DNA of 64,000 bases from Halopenitus sp041821145 (GTDB taxonomy: Archaea; Halobacteriota; Halobacteria; Halobacteriales; Haloferacaceae), in assembly GCF_041821145.1 (NCBI RefSeq), contig NZ_JBGUBC010000007.1, positions 1 through 64,000 on the forward strand, written 5' to 3'. Below, one piece after another: positions 1 to 7,400 of this stretch. Position numbers and translations under genes: made by a program. Numbering within the stretch: position 1 is the first letter of the stretch; each line of letters starts with the position of its first letter. The notes under the pieces are model-generated. The model was given only the letters and a program-made list of their open reading frames with translations, ran no database searches and was not told the origin of the DNA.

Positions 1-92
1 CTTGGGTTACTGAGCTAATCTGAGTTCTCGATAGAATTCATCAAAGCGGTTTGCCGGAGACAGATGAGAATGAAGGCGGTAGATGATAGTGT

Positions 93-902
93 TCAGACGT
101 CAGCAGGAGATTGGGAGACTTCACTACTACTTGTAGCGTCCCCGCTGTTGTCATCCTCAGTCGCTTCGAAGTCCGTTGTATCGTCGCCTTCTACTCCGAG
201 TGCGTTGCGCGCTACGGTCGAGTCGGTATCCATTTGGATATGATCGAAGCGAAGGGATTCCTTCTCGCAGAGCCAGCAGTCGCACTTCTTGAAGGGAATG
301 TCTTCTTTGCTCGTCGGGTAGCCCTCGCCGATAATTGTGGCGGCGATGTGCTTGCCTTTCTCAAGAAGGTCTTGGACGCGTCCCGGGTCGAGACCGAAAG
401 CGTCGATACCGGCGCTCTCCGGTGGCCACGTCCGAACTTCGAGATCGGACTTCGAGAGGTACACGATCTGGCCCTGAGACGCACCAAGCGCCTTCATATA
501 GAGATTGATCTGATCTAGATGGCGCTCGATGGGTGGATTGAACCGATACCAGTTTGCTCGCGACTTGTAGTCGTAGACAGTGTTGGTGCCGGGCTCGTAC
601 AGGTCGGCATGGCCGATAATCGTGAGCCCATCCATCTCCATCTCGATTGCGACTTCGCTCTGGGTTTCGACGTCAAGGTCCGGGGTGACCTCGTTTTACA
701 TAAACTCGTGGATGGTGGTTCCCGTGTGGAAGGTGCCAAGCGCGTCGGTATGGTCGAGAAGACCGAGTTTTGAGTTGTAGCATTGACGGGGGCACTTCGC
801 GAGCTGACTCGGGTGGAAGGTGTAGGGGTCGAGCTCGGTGTGGCTATGCTCGTCGTTGAGCTGGATGAGTGTGGACTGGATTGCGGACTCGAAGTCGATC
901 AT
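93..902 (-). pseudogene. Cas4-like PD-(D/E)XK nuclease broken by an in-frame stop
   Basis: Reads as one 269-residue frame on the minus strand interrupted only by a TAA at 698-696. The upstream part carries an N-terminal cysteine segment (HPSQLAKCPRQCYNSK) typical of Cas4/RecB-type iron-sulfur nucleases. The downstream part carries GHADL, then YDYKS (the D...(D/E)xK core), then QINLYM, and a closing CDCWLC cysteine cluster. Family knowledge: such proteins are single-strand exonucleases in CRISPR adaptation or plasmid/virus recombination. No cas genes are nearby, so a stand-alone plasmid or virus type is likelier. A TAA here is one base from GAA (Glu), so a recent nonsense mutation is the simplest explanation. 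The downstream part could still be translated from ATG 641, but would lack the first cysteine(s). Confidence 0.75.
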
Positions 903-982
903 AGCGAATCTCCTCTTCGAACGTCGTCGCAGCGATGGATGCGAGGCCCGTTCGTCGGTATGCGGGCGAAAAACAAGACTAA

Positions 983-1009
983 TTCAATATTTTGAACTAG
1001 GATTCAAAA
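983..1009 (+). promoter_or_regulatory. A+T-rich promoter/operator candidate of the TumA/TumE-like pair
   Basis: Within GC-rich surroundings there is TTCAA (983-987), its inverted copy TTGAA (992-996) and another TTCAAAA (1003-1009), about 35-55 nt before the ATG at 1041. The inverted repeat could bind the winged-helix protein encoded just downstream. No experimental support. Confidence 0.35.
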
Positions 1010-1040
1010 CAGTAATGGTGCTGGAGATCCGAATACGTGT

Positions 1041-1559
1041 ATGAGCGACTCTGGAACCACGGATCACACGGCAAAGGTCGCCCGGATTCGGGAGGTTGCG
1101 ATGACGGTTCGTGAACCAAAGAATGCGGGAGAGATAGCTGAGGCTGCTGGTGTTGCCCGAAACACGGCTGAAAAGTATCTCACGCAACTGGTCGAAGCGG
1201 ATAAACTCGCGACGATCCAGCGGGGCCGCGAGACCCGCTACTATCCAGATCCAGTCACCCAGTATTTCGATCAGATCCGTGACCTCGTCAACGACCATCG
1301 AAAAGACGAACTCACGGCTGAACTAGATGCAATCCGGGACGATATCGACGAATGGAAAGAGGAGTACGATGTGGAGTCCGCTGACGAACTTCGGGCGACC
1401 GTCGGTGATGATATTCCGGCATCCGAACGCCGGCAGCGGCGCCACGACGCGGAGGATTGGGACTACTATGAGCACCAAGCGATGCTCATTAAGCAGGCGA
1501 TTCAGCTCTATGATACGATTGAGGCGACTCGTGAGAGTCGTATTGCCTCCGCCAACTGA
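1041..1559 (+). CDS. winged-helix regulator, probable antitoxin (DUF7342-like/TumA-like)
   Basis: 172 residues. Residues about 10-65 form a winged helix-turn-helix (REPKNAGEIAEAAGVARNTAEKYL as recognition region, then a basic wing with RGRETRYYPDP). The rest is a charged helical region. Family knowledge: this architecture is common in haloarchaea beside TumE-like toxins. The next gene starts 15 nt downstream on the same strand, indicating an operon. Inference: autoregulated antitoxin of a type II toxin-antitoxin pair, binding the A+T-rich inverted repeat upstream. The regulator call is firm; the antitoxin role rests on the neighbour. Confidence 0.75.
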   Translation: MSDSGTTDHTAKVARIREVAMTVREPKNAGEIAEAAGVARNTAEKYLTQLVEADKLATIQRGRETRYYPDPVTQYFDQIRDLVNDHRKDELTAELDAIRDDIDEWKEEYDVESADELRATVGDDIPASERRQRRHDAEDWDYYEHQAMLIKQAIQLYDTIEATRESRIASAN

Positions 1560-1574
1560 CTCGGTGACAGTAAA

Positions 1575-2048
1575 ATGGGAAATCCACCGATTTCTGGAGA
1601 CACGCATCTCCACCGATACGAGGTCCACAAACGAGTCACAAATCGACTTCAACGGGAAGCTGGCGTGACGACCGTAGAAGCCAAACCAAGTCCGATGCGG
1701 CCAGTCCGTCTCGTAGCGACCCTCGATCGCGCGGTCTTTTTTGACCAGAACACGGACGCTGGCGACGCGACACTTGAATTCGAGTGGCGCCCCCATTCCA
1801 AGCGCGATGAGTTCCGCATTCAGTATAATGAACCGGGGACCCCGTGGTCATGTGGCTGGCATCAAGACAAAACCCACGAGAAGCTCGGCCCAAGTCATTT
1901 CCAAGTTGACCACGAAGCGTGGCCAGCACCGCACCGTGAGTCTGCATCCTTCACAGACTCGAATCCGATGGCAATCCTCGAAACTTGCCTCACTGAGCTT
2001 CGTGACCGTGTCCCGAGTCTCCCGGACAGCGTTCGCCCGAGTCCGTAG
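1575..2048 (+). CDS. TumE-like toxin candidate
   Basis: 157 residues. The centre reads VRLVATLDRAVFFDQ followed by a beta-rich stretch LEFEWRP..FRIQYNEPG..WSCGWHQDKTHEKLGPSHFQVDH, in which His and aromatic residues are arranged as in TumE/DUF6516 toxins (a substrate-like strand, then a PH-H segment). It starts 15 nt after the winged-helix gene, so the two are probably co-transcribed. Family knowledge: TumE-type toxins are small ribonuclease-like proteins neutralised by an HTH partner. Inference: plasmid stabilisation. An uncharacterised haloarchaeal protein with no toxic role is the alternative. Confidence 0.55.
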   Translation: MGNPPISGDTHLHRYEVHKRVTNRLQREAGVTTVEAKPSPMRPVRLVATLDRAVFFDQNTDAGDATLEFEWRPHSKRDEFRIQYNEPGTPWSCGWHQDKTHEKLGPSHFQVDHEAWPAPHRESASFTDSNPMAILETCLTELRDRVPSLPDSVRPSP

Positions 2049-2052
2049 GTCG

Positions 2053-2409
2053 CTACGCGATTGGTTCGGCGACGACAGTGTCGTGCTTGAGGTAGGGGAT
2101 TTTGCGTTGGTCGTCGGTATCGAACTCGATGATATCGGCCTCAAAGAGAAGATTGAGGTCGCGACTGACGCCGGAGACGTCGCGATCGAGGTCATCGGCG
2201 AGGGCGCGGACGAACTTGATGTCGCCTTCACGGATGCGGGAGATGAGTTGCTGGCGCTTCTCCGTGAGGACTTTCTTGGCGGTCGCTCGGTCGGTGACGA
2301 GGACGTCCTCGAAACCGCTGGTAGCGAGGGAACGGGCCAGTCGGGATCGTAGTTCAGCGTCCCCGTCCGTGTTGGTGTGGTGGTCGGGGGCCGTCGTCTT
2401 GTGTTGTAG
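2053..2409 (-). CDS. winged-helix (HVO_A0114-type) regulator, start codon not found
   Basis: The minus frame from 2409 to the TAG at 2055-2053 encodes a clear haloarchaeal winged helix: TDRATAKKVLTEKRQQLISR, then SVRALADDLDRD-like FVRALADDLDRDVSGVSRDL and a wing ending PYLKHDTVVAEPIA. This matches the C-terminal half of plasmid regulators such as HVO_A0114. The frame opens after a TGA at 2412-2410 and contains no ATG, GTG or TTG before the conserved domain. A frameshift near the N-terminus or a non-canonical start (for example CTG 2340) must be assumed. It lies just after the stop of the 2448-2804 gene and may have been the last gene of that operon. Confidence 0.6.
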   Translation of the reverse strand, partial: LQHKTTAPDHHTNTDGDAELRSRLARSLATSGFEDVLVTDRATAKKVLTEKRQQLISRIREGDIKFVRALADDLDRDVSGVSRDLNLLFEADIIEFDTDDQRKIPYLKHDTVVAEPIA

Positions 2410-2447
2410 TCAGCCCGCAACAAAAACGGGTGTTTCGACGTACCCAA

Positions 2448-2804
2448 TCAGTAGCGGGTGTCGCGCGGTCGCCGCCCGCGAAGGCGGCGCGGTGTCTTCC
2501 CCGGAGGCTTCGGCGACGGAGTGTTACGATCGACATAACTGTCCCAGTGCTCGACCGCGTACCGACCGTCGTGTGTTTCGTAAATATAGCCCTCGTATTC
2601 CCGGTAGGTCGGCGAGTAGAGCGTCTCTTTTCGCGTGAACCGGAACTTCGCGTCGGCGTTCGGCTTGCTCTCTGGATCCTCGGTGATTCGCTTGTCCTGG
2701 TAGGCATAGCTGTAGCCGTCTCGTTCGTGCTTGCGACACCACTCGTCGATGAACGCTTCGAGGGCGTCCTCTGGGCTGTCGCCGATGAATCTGTCTCGTG
2801 GCAT
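2448..2804 (-). CDS. small charged haloarchaeal plasmid protein, function unknown
   Basis: 118 residues from ATG 2804. Not recognised. The N-terminal half is acidic and helical (GDSPEDALEAFIDEWCRKHERDGYSY). The middle is rich in Tyr/Arg/Glu (FTRKETLYSPTYREYEGYIY). The tail is proline/arginine rich (KPPGKTPRRLRGRRPRD). The gene starts 14 nt after the stop of the next upstream minus-strand gene, so the two probably share a transcript. No signal peptide, membrane segment or cysteine cluster is visible. Confidence 0.6.
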   Translation of the reverse strand: MPRDRFIGDSPEDALEAFIDEWCRKHERDGYSYAYQDKRITEDPESKPNADAKFRFTRKETLYSPTYREYEGYIYETHDGRYAVEHWDSYVDRNTPSPKPPGKTPRRLRGRRPRDTRY

Positions 2805-2818
2805 CTGTCTGTGTGTGG

Positions 2819-3235
2819 CTAGGCGGTGATCTGGTGGTCGTCGACGGTCGTCCAGGTGTCCTCGCTGGGCCCGCGGCGCTCGTGAACGACCTCGAAACCA
2901 TCGGCGGGTTCGATAGGACGAATAACGACCCGATGCTCGATATCGTTCCGGTAGCTCGCCATCGCGATCCCTCGGTCATAACGCGTTTTTACCCACGTAC
3001 AGAGCGTAGTCGTGCTTCGGTGGACGAGTGGGTGAACTTCCTTGAGATCCGCGGTCTGCCAGTCGTCGCCTGCGCCAACGCGCTGCTCGTGGACGATGTC
3101 GACCTGGGGGCGGTCAGGCCATTCCCGGACGACGACGCGATGGGACTGATCGTTCGAGTCGATGGCGACGTTGGTCGCAGTGTCGACCATCGTCGACCAG
3201 TGGCAGAGGATTTTCGTTGAGGGCTGTGTGGACAT
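2819..3235 (-). CDS. unknown protein with an internal duplication
   Basis: 138 residues from ATG 3235. The sequence contains two similar blocks of about 35 residues: HRVVVREWPDRPQVDIVHE..DDWQTADLKE and HRVVIRPIEPADGFEVVHE..DTWTTVDDH. It is therefore a tandem repeat of a small beta-rich unit joined by a Ser/Thr-rich segment. The family is not recognised. It is followed 14 nt later by the 2448-2804 gene on the same strand. An alternative start is the internal Met 16. Confidence 0.6.
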   Translation of the reverse strand: MSTQPSTKILCHWSTMVDTATNVAIDSNDQSHRVVVREWPDRPQVDIVHEQRVGAGDDWQTADLKEVHPLVHRSTTTLCTWVKTRYDRGIAMASYRNDIEHRVVIRPIEPADGFEVVHERRGPSEDTWTTVDDHQITA

Positions 3236-3335
3236 AGTTCGATCGCACCGTTCGACTCAGTGTGGACGAGGAGAAACGCGAGGGGTAGTACTACCCCTGA
3301 CAGAATCTTTGGACACTCACAAGGGAGGCACTCGA

Positions 3336-4337
3336 TCAAAGGTCGTCGTGGTCGGCGTCGAGGACGGCTATGATCGCGCTCTGGAGAATATGCCAGAAGT
3401 AACCGCTGAGGATGGCTTCACGCCAATCCTCACTACCGTAGGGTGCCTCGCTGGCTTGTTCTGTTTCGTAGGCGTCCTCAAGGCTGTACATTTCGGTGAG
3501 TTGGTCGGCGAGTGCTATCTGTTCGACGAAGGAGAGCTCACGCCAGAGGTCGGCTCGGTTGGACTCGATCGTGTTGTGGATCGCGTCATAGAGACTGGGA
3601 CTCTCGTTCTGGAGCCGTTCTTGGGCTTCGGCGGCGAGTGACCTGATGAGGCGATCAGGGTCGACGCTGAGCCAAGAACCGCTGGCGGCCGCTGCGGGGC
3701 CGGTCTCAGTCAAAGAGAGGAAGGGCTGCGGTTCGGTTGGTTCGTCGGTGTCGTCGCCCGCGAGTGTGTCGACGATATCGGTGATTCCCCAGAGGTTGTA
3801 GACAGCCCCAATGTCGATTTCGCGGTGGGAATAGGCCTCGTTGTGCTTCTGGACGAGGATGAGGTACTGAATGTGGAAGTCAACGAAAGTAGGGCGGCCG
3901 GTTTCGCCGGCGCCGCGGTCAAGGAAGATGAGGCCAGTCTCGGGATTGAAAAGGAAGAGAGCGACATTTCGAGGTGGGCCTCCGCCGACACTCTGGTAGT
4001 CGACGATGCGGCCGTCCGGCAGATCGAAGTCACGAGCGGGGTACCGGGTAGCGACTTCCGCGACGATCCCGTGCGTGAAGGTGCGAATGGGTGGGGCGGA
4101 GTCGATTTCCTCGTACTGAGGGGAGTGGAGGACGTGCTCGATGTCGAGATGGTCGGGGAGGTCATCGGGGTCAATGCTCGTAGCAGCGAGCGCAGCTGCA
4201 GTGGCTTCGGTGTCGGTAGCGAGATACCGACTCGGTGCGAGCTCGTAGGGGTCCTTGAGGCGGACAACATCGCCCCGCTCGAGGAGGGGGAACGGGATAT
4301 CGTCGGGAGTCGTTGGCGTTTGATTCGGTTTTGCCAT
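3336..4337 (-). CDS. hypothetical plasmid protein, 333 residues
   Basis: Begins at ATG 4337. The protein is acidic and soluble with no membrane segment and no recognised motif. Residues about 90-190 look beta-rich (IVAEVATRYPARDFDLPDGRIVDYQS; NVALFLFNPETGLIFLDRG). The C-terminal third is helical (VEQIALADQLTEMYSLEDAYETEQ). It is divergently oriented to the PadR gene; the about 110-bp gap between them holds the PadR promoter/operator. Base composition and codon use match the neighbouring plasmid genes. Confidence 0.65.
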   Translation of the reverse strand: MAKPNQTPTTPDDIPFPLLERGDVVRLKDPYELAPSRYLATDTEATAAALAATSIDPDDLPDHLDIEHVLHSPQYEEIDSAPPIRTFTHGIVAEVATRYPARDFDLPDGRIVDYQSVGGGPPRNVALFLFNPETGLIFLDRGAGETGRPTFVDFHIQYLILVQKHNEAYSHREIDIGAVYNLWGITDIVDTLAGDDTDEPTEPQPFLSLTETGPAAAASGSWLSVDPDRLIRSLAAEAQERLQNESPSLYDAIHNTIESNRADLWRELSFVEQIALADQLTEMYSLEDAYETEQASEAPYGSEDWREAILSGYFWHILQSAIIAVLDADHDDL

Positions 4338-4397
4338 GCGTCTGCACTTGTGGCGCGAAAGAAATCACAGGGGAGACCGCTAGTTGGGGCAAATTTG

Positions 4398-4425
4398 GAG
4401 GGTCATACCCCCCAGTCATATAAGG
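4398..4425 (+). promoter_or_regulatory. TATA-like box and inverted-repeat operator before the PadR gene
   Basis: GGGT-cat-ACCC forms an inverted repeat (4400-4410) immediately before CATATAA (about 4418-4424). The box is about 25 nt before ATG 4449, the usual spacing for a leaderless haloarchaeal transcript, and this decides that start over the ATG at 4434. The inverted repeat overlaps the TFB-recognition zone and is a plausible autoregulatory site. Confidence 0.5.
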
Positions 4426-4448
4426 GAGTACGAATGAAGATCGGTGTG

Positions 4449-4769
4449 ATGCGAGAACTAATCGCATTTCAGAGGGATATACTGTATGCGGTCGGTGATC
4501 AGGATTCGCCCTACGGACTGGCAATTAAACGCGAACTTGAGGAATACTACAGCGAGGAAGTGAACCACGGTCGCTTATATCCGAATCTCGACAGGCTCGT
4601 CGAGCAAGGACTCCTCAAGAAGGGCAAAATCGACGACCGTACGAATTCGTACGAGCTCACCGATGCTGCTCGCGAGCTACTCGCAGAGCGGCGGCAATGG
4701 GAGAACGACCACGTTGATGTCGAGGAGAGATCTGAGGCCATAGCAGACGGTGGCGCTCGTAGCCAGTAG
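4449..4769 (+). CDS. PadR-family transcriptional regulator
   Basis: 106 residues from ATG 4449, chosen because it sits about 25 nt after a TATA-like box; ATG 4434 would add five residues. The sequence matches the haloarchaeal PadR pattern: MRELIAFQRDILY, then DSPYGLAIKRELEEYY, then NHGRLYPNLDRLVEQGLL, then a wing KIDDRTNSYELTDAARELL. Family knowledge: PadR proteins are dimeric winged-helix repressors, in haloarchaea often plasmid borne and self-regulating. An inverted repeat lies in its own promoter. Divergent to the 3336-4337 gene, which it may co-regulate. Confidence 0.85.
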   Translation: MRELIAFQRDILYAVGDQDSPYGLAIKRELEEYYSEEVNHGRLYPNLDRLVEQGLLKKGKIDDRTNSYELTDAARELLAERRQWENDHVDVEERSEAIADGGARSQ

Positions 4770-4855
4770 CGGTTGCGGGGGAACCTGATCCTATTCTGTT
4801 CAGAGTAAGAGTGTTAAGCAAGGGGACAGGACTATCTGGATGAGGCGGATGAGTT

Positions 4856-5842
4856 ATGCCACCGAACAGCACGCGGGGGCGGATAGAGTACGACGTCATT
4901 ACACTGCTCGCGACTGCCGATGTAGACTCAGAGCAGCGACCGGGGATTGCCGAGGCGTTACGCGAATCCCGCACACAACTATCGAGCCAGACCGGCTATC
5001 TGATGCGCTTCGGAGACGCTTCGCATCGTGAGCTAACGGTCTTCGACGTCGTTTCGCTCCCAATCAAGAGCTATCCAGTGTCTGAGTCCGCGTATGCCTC
5101 CCTCCCGGATCGAGTTCGCGAGCAGCTCCAAGACGTCGGTGCCGTGCAGATCGTCGCCGATTATGACTCGAAAGCAAGCGTCTTCCGCGATGTCGTGTGG
5201 CCGGGTGCGGAGTCACCAGAAGACACCTCGGACCCAGTCGAGACGACAGACGACTTGCCAGACGATGGTGTGACCGAACAGTCGGTAGCTGCGGGCGATG
5301 GAGTGGGTACGGACGCGATGGTCGAGGAGCACGACTCGGATGATTCAGCGCAGACGTATCGGCCGATTACACGTCGCGAGTTCGAGACGTTTCTTGAGGG
5401 TGTCAGCGTCGATTTTGAGCGGAAGACGTACGGCTGGACAGATGAATGGGTGTACGAGTCGATTCTGGATGACGGGGAGAAGTGCCTGCGAGTATACTCG
5501 TCGATCGACCGCGAAGACAACGCGAGTCGTGAAGCTGGTTCAGACGCGATAAAATCGGTCCTCCTGCTGAACGTGGCCGACGCCGGCGAGGAGTCGACGT
5601 GGCGGCCGCTGCGGAAGCCAAAGCGGACGTATCGGATACAGACGTGGCCACAGAATCTCCGTGAGAAACTCGAGAACGCGGTGGCAACGCAGGACGAACT
5701 AAAGGTCTGCTCGGATTGTGGTCGGCCGATGGTGCTCCAATCCCCGAAAGGGAAGAACCGCCAGTTCTGGGGGTGCTCAGGGTACTATGAGAAGACGGCA
5801 GGTAGTGACCGGGCGTGTGAGAATACCGCACCCGTTCAGTGA
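4856..5842 (+). CDS. protein with C-terminal topoisomerase-type zinc finger
   Basis: 328 residues. Residues about 1-125 form an unknown globular domain beginning IEYDVITLLATADVDSEQRPGIAEAL. An acidic linker of about 50 residues follows, then a second domain (ITRREFETFLEGVSVDFERK). A C-terminal zinc finger of topoisomerase IA type closes the protein: CSDCGRPM...FWGCSGY...CENT. This finger binds single-stranded DNA in topoisomerases; no topoisomerase catalytic domain is present. Inference: DNA-binding accessory protein of the plasmid. The IS at 5841 inserted into the stop codon: the original TAG became TGA, so the protein is unchanged. Confidence 0.65.
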   Translation: MPPNSTRGRIEYDVITLLATADVDSEQRPGIAEALRESRTQLSSQTGYLMRFGDASHRELTVFDVVSLPIKSYPVSESAYASLPDRVREQLQDVGAVQIVADYDSKASVFRDVVWPGAESPEDTSDPVETTDDLPDDGVTEQSVAAGDGVGTDAMVEEHDSDDSAQTYRPITRREFETFLEGVSVDFERKTYGWTDEWVYESILDDGEKCLRVYSSIDREDNASREAGSDAIKSVLLLNVADAGEESTWRPLRKPKRTYRIQTWPQNLREKLENAVATQDELKVCSDCGRPMVLQSPKGKNRQFWGCSGYYEKTAGSDRACENTAPVQ

Positions 5843-6947
5843 CCCTGTTCGGTAATTACCACGGCTTCGTTCTCCGAAGGTTCGCAGTTGGATCATCCAG
5901 CCGGTTCGCCAGCGCGGTCATCAGCCGGTCGATCAACACGAGACCGACGTGAGTTTCAACGCGCTGGCGTCCGTGCACGCGAAACGTGAGCTTTCGGTCG
6001 TCCTCTTTGAGTCCACTGAAAAAGCGTTCGCCGACGATTCTGTCGGCGAACGCGTCCCTAAGTGCATCCCGATGTAGCTGAACACCGTACTCCTCAGCGA
6101 AAGCTTCAACACGGAACACGATGTCCAGCGGCTCGTTCGTGTTCCGTGGGTTGTACGTACAGATCGGAAGCGTTCGATCGTCGAGACACCGTCCGTGGAA
6201 CTCCAGCGTGTCATACGCTGAATCCCCCAGAATCACCGTCACCGTCGTGTTCTCACTCACTCGTTCATAGCACTCGAGCGTCGCCGTCTCGGGATGCTGC
6301 TTGTACTGGGTCACGACTGCGCCAGCGGGGAGATCGCTGGCGCAGTCGACCGCGACCAGCAATCCATACCCGTAGACCCACTCCTCGGCGACGTGATCCC
6401 ACGCCCACGCACCGTCGGGATCGGTGCGTGGGCAGGCGAGGTGCGTCGAGTCGAACACGAACCGATTCGCGTAGAAACCGAGGTCATCGAGCAGCTGGAC
6501 GATGTGATCGAACACATCCTGTATGTGCGGCTGGATACGGTTCCAAAACTCCCAGATCGTACTGAGCACGGGCGTCTCATCGCCGAACCGGCAGATGAGA
6601 CGCCCGATCAACGAGTCAAAGCACTCCTCGAGCTCCCGAAACTGGAACTTCGCTTCGGCGGTGCACAGCAACAGTCCGCGCAGCATCTGCGAGCGCGGAT
6701 ACGTCGGATTGCGGCCTGGGCCGTTGTCCATCCACTCGTCGAGGACGGACAGGTCAAGCGCCGCGATGACGCGGCGCTTTGCCGATCGAAGTATCTTTGC
6801 GAACGGCGCCCCATCCAACACGTCGGCTGGTGAGGCAGGGTGAGCTGGCATACTTAACCTGCCAACCCAGCCATACTTACCATTTCGACGATAGGAAAAT
6901 CGATAGACGGCGGCTACACGAAACCTACCGAATTACCGAACAGGGTC
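5841..6947 (-). mobile_element. complete insertion sequence, 1107 bp, 17-bp inverted repeats
   Basis: Bounded by perfect inverted repeats GACCCTGTTCGGTAATT (5841-5857) and its complement (6931-6947). Flanked by the 9-bp target duplication CCGTTCAGT (5832-5840 and 6948-6956). It contains one transposase gene on the minus strand. Perfect ends and an intact gene suggest a recent insertion. Confidence 0.92.
5856..6851 (-). CDS. DDE transposase (IS4/IS5 superfamily)
   Basis: 331 residues. The N-terminal part (SVLDEWMDNGPGRNPTYPRSQMLRGLLL) is the DNA-binding region typical of IS4/IS5-like transposases. The RNase H-like core shows a first acidic residue in FVFDSTHLACPR, a second in VILGDSAYD and the terminal acidic signature in GERFFSGLKEDDRK. 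It fills the IS between the inverted repeats. The precise IS family cannot be fixed by eye; the 9-bp duplication should help. Confidence 0.88.
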   Translation of the reverse strand: MPAHPASPADVLDGAPFAKILRSAKRRVIAALDLSVLDEWMDNGPGRNPTYPRSQMLRGLLLCTAEAKFQFRELEECFDSLIGRLICRFGDETPVLSTIWEFWNRIQPHIQDVFDHIVQLLDDLGFYANRFVFDSTHLACPRTDPDGAWAWDHVAEEWVYGYGLLVAVDCASDLPAGAVVTQYKQHPETATLECYERVSENTTVTVILGDSAYDTLEFHGRCLDDRTLPICTYNPRNTNEPLDIVFRVEAFAEEYGVQLHRDALRDAFADRIVGERFFSGLKEDDRKLTFRVHGRQRVETHVGLVLIDRLMTALANRLDDPTANLRRTKPW

Positions 6948-6956
6948 CCGTTCAGT

Positions 6957-7387
6957 AGGTAGACTCATTCGACGTGCTTGAGCACCGGCTCCATAGTACT
7001 ACTTCGGCGGTTAGGGCCGGCGTGCGATTCTGGTGATCACGTCGATCGGTCCGAGGTGGCCAGGAACGGACTTTTCGGGCCAATCATCGGGATCGATACG
7101 CCATCGCACCGCGCCGTCCGATTCCACTACAACGCTTCAACACCGTCTCCGAAAATCGAGAGACTCCGCTCACTTTCTCTGGGCATTCAGAACCAATCCG
7201 TTGGCAACCGCCGAAGTAGTAATAGCAATCATCGACGGTTGATAATACTAGTCTGCGGAATACAGGGCGCGAATCGCGCAATTGCTACCATCTAAGAACT
7301 GTCGAAATCCTCCTAATCAGCCATCAGCCAATGGTTCAGACAGCGATGCGGGATTTCACCAGCCTGTTTTTAACATACTCCTTCATA
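6957..7387. other. about 430 bp without a credible gene
   Basis: Between the IS and the HEPN gene. The only open frames are short, Ser/Arg-rich and unlike haloarchaeal proteins. The last 60 bp become A+T-rich (TTTTTAACATAC at about 7368-7379) and probably hold the promoter of the HEPN gene. No RNA gene was recognised. Confidence 0.5.
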
Positions 7388-7395
7388 AAGGAGGT
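7388..7395 (+). promoter_or_regulatory. strong Shine-Dalgarno AAGGAGGT
   Basis: AAGGAGGT ends 5 nt before ATG 7401. Such a complete anti-16S complement is unusual in haloarchaea, where many transcripts are leaderless, and it fixes the start of the HEPN gene. Confidence 0.8.
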
Positions 7396-7400
7396 ATACT

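Noticed and set aside
1..92. Gene at the left window edge
   Set aside because: Only 92 bp are visible, with no continuous frame of recognisable composition.
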